Shown here in pieces: positions 62,093 to 64,000 of a stretch of 64,000 nt of DNA. Source of the stretch: Carnegiea gigantea (taxonomy: Eukaryota > Streptophyta > Magnoliopsida > Caryophyllales > Cactaceae); assembly GCA_029747015.1 (NCBI GenBank), contig JAKOGI010002204.1, positions 1-64,000 on the forward strand, written 5' to 3'. Made by a program: the position numbers and the translations under genes. A model generated the notes under the pieces. It searched no databases. It was not told the origin of the DNA and worked only from the letters and a program-made list of their open reading frames with translations. Every line of letters starts with the position of its first letter. Position 1 is the stretch's first letter.

Positions 62093-64000
62093 ATGGATGG
62101 GCCGTTGCATCATCAATGGATATATAGGAGAAGAAATCCTAATGGACATGGACTTAGAGATGAGTGGTTGATGGGAGTTAATATATTTGATGAATTTGCA
62201 CGAAATCAGGAGGAGTATAGAATTAATGGAGTTTATAGATGTCCATTTGTGAAGTGCAAAAATATGCAATATTTTGCACCTGATGTTGTAAAGTCTCATT
62301 TGTATAGAAAGGGATTTGTGAAGAATTATTGGTATTGGACAAGTCATGAGGAAGAAGATAATTCGGAAGCAAGGGGTGCAAGTAGTTCAGATTCTATGAA
62401 TTTTGATTACGATGACAGCGATCATAATCATATGGAGAACATGCTTCATGCTACCTTCCAAGCTAATGAAATGAACATGAGTAGCCATCATGACGTAAAT
62501 CATGAGGTATTTTACACTATGCTTGAACATGCCCAAAGACCGTTGTATAAAGGGTGTAACATAACTGAACTTGAAACATCTGTGAGGCTACTTAGTATTA
62601 AATCGGGGCACAACATGTCTCAACGTTGTTTCAACGAAGTTGTTGACCTGATGAAAGATATATGCCCTTTTGAAAGTGGCATTCCAAAAAATTATCATCA
62701 GCAGCTCAGAAAAGTGAGAGATTTAGGTATGGATGTTCAGGAGATTGATTGTTGTCCAAATTGTTGCATGCTTTATTATAAACAGGATGAGGGTTTGTCC
62801 GCATGTAAATTTTGTGGACATGCAAGACAATTACTAAAGAAATTCAACCAACGAGGTCATAAGGATGTTTCATATGCAAAAATGCACTACCTACCTTTAA
62901 TTCTAAGATTGCAACGACTGTATGCCTCAAAAAAGACTGCCGTCCATATGAGATGGCATCATGAGCACCGCCAAGAATCGGGTGTTCTCCGGCATCCGTC
63001 GGATGGATTAGCTTGGAAGCATTTCGACCAAAAGCATCCAAATTTTGCAGCAGAGCCTTGGAATGTAAGGTTAGGTCTTTGTGTTGATGGTTTCACACCA
63101 TTTTTCATATCTGGAAGATCGTATTCTGTGTGACCAATTGTTGTTACACCTTATAACTTGCCTCCAGATATGTGTATGACCACTGCATACATATTTTTAA
63201 GTTGTATTATTCCGGGTCCAACAAATCTAAAGAACAGGATTGATGTGTACTTGCAACCCTTAATTGATGAGTTGAAAATGCTGTGGGATGTTGGGGTGGA
63301 TACATTTGATGTTTCATGCGGGGAAACTTTTAGATTGCATGCCGCGTTGATGTGGACAATTAATGATTTTTCCGCCTATGGTATGTTATCCGGTTGGAGT
63401 ACTCATGGGTTGTTAGCATGTTCGGTTTGTATGCACCAAAATTGTGCATTCCAGTTACAGCATGGCCGAAAGCCATCTTGGTTCGATTGCCGTCGTCGGT
63501 TCTTGCTTCGAAATCATTGCTTTAGAGCTAATAAAGTTGCTTTTCGTAAAGGGAAGAGCATACTCATTGGCCCTCCCTTGAGGATTTCTGGTGAAATGTT
63601 GTCTGATAGGGCATCGATATTGCCTAAAGTAACTACAGATATCCATTTTTAAATTTCGGGATTTGAGGAAAATGAACATAATTGGACAAAGCAAAGTATC
63701 TTTTGGGAGTTGCCGTATTGGAAGCATCAACTTTTGAGGCATAACCTTGATATTATGTATATTGAAAAAAATTTTAGTGAAAATATTATAAACACAATTA
63801 TGGATGTTCCCGAAAAAACAAAGGATGATATCAAAGCAAGAATGGATATGTCTATTCTGTGTAGTAGGCAAGAGTTGAACTTGGCTACAAGAGGGTCAAC
63901 TGATAGATTGTGTAAGCCAAAAGCTAAGTTTGCACTGTCATTACCTCAAAAAAGGGCTGTCTGTCATGGTTGTGGGAGGTTCATGTGCCTGATGGTTATT
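62093..64000 (+). pseudogene. CACTA transposase (TNPD-like), interrupted, partial
   Basis: The first domain is the transposase-associated type (GHGLRDEWLMGVNIFDEFAR, CPFVKCKN, HLYRKGFVKNYWYW), followed by an acidic linker. Then comes the transposase core (CPNCCMLYYKQDEGLSACKF, LRLQRLYASKKTAVHMRWH, WKHFDQKHPNFAAEPWNVRL). A TGA at 63131 replaces the Trp usual before the PYNLPP block. The frame continues with DVSCGETFRLHAALMWTIND and SGWSTHG to a stop at 63650, and further remnants run to the edge. If the stops are real it is inactive. Confidence 0.9.

Larger units (their letters stand above)
59870..64000 (+). mobile_element. 5' part of a CACTA (En/Spm) transposon, open at right edge
   Basis: GACCGACGGAAAA and repeated CCGTCGG motifs (59868-59990, at least five copies in both orientations) look like CACTA subterminal repeats. 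A leader, a long AT-rich intron and a transposase frame follow. The terminal CACTA motif itself was not found, so the left boundary is approximate. Confidence 0.75.

Noticed and set aside
1..64000. CRISPR array, bacterial operon, tRNA or rRNA gene
   Set aside because: Repeats seen are microsatellites, transposon termini and one 186-bp tandem repeat; no regularly spaced repeat-spacer array and no cloverleaf or rRNA sequence was noticed by eye.

Overview
This is nuclear DNA of a seed plant, most likely a woody angiosperm. It carries a spliced plant gene with GT-AG introns, L1-type LINEs, Ty1/copia, Ty3/gypsy of the Athila kind, hAT and CACTA transposons, and many microsatellites. Nothing bacterial, viral or organellar was seen. 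The species cannot be named from the sequence.

One host gene dominates the window. On the minus strand, 16 exons from 48070 down to 1315 join without a frame break into a 546-residue protein. I recognise it as CDC16/APC6, the TPR subunit 6 of the anaphase-promoting complex. Only 1641 of about 46.8 kb is coding. The rest is introns, five of them 4.4 to 9.4 kb long and swollen by transposable elements. Exons 2-4 and 5-8 form tight clusters. The large insertions lie in introns 1, 4, 8, 11 and 12.

Layout, low to high coordinate: 3' flank (1-1314); exons 16-13; intron 12 with two non-autonomous DNA elements; exon 12; intron 11 with a LINE that has a perfect 19-bp target duplication and a 567-bp hAT-like element; exons 11-9; intron 8 with a LINE tail that received two related MITEs, one of which received a 4-kb hAT transposon, plus two more LINE fragments; exons 8-5 (an intron here holds a 12-bp LINE-type insertion); intron 4 with one LINE nested inside another; exons 4-2; intron 1 with a composite DNA element, a decayed hAT copy split by a solo LTR, and a decayed copia element; exon 1; promoter; a 186-bp tandem repeat.

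Beyond the gene (49.4-64 kb) there are an Athila-type open-frame remnant, a decayed 9-kb gypsy element on the minus strand with one complete and one truncated LTR, and the 5' part of a CACTA transposon that runs off the right edge.

Every coding element inside the gene whose orientation I could read points opposite to APC6. Apart from one intact LINE ORF1 (557 aa), every transposon frame I examined is broken. I found no new multi-gene system. The unusual content is the size of the APC6 gene and the layered insertion history, which can be read from target-site duplications.
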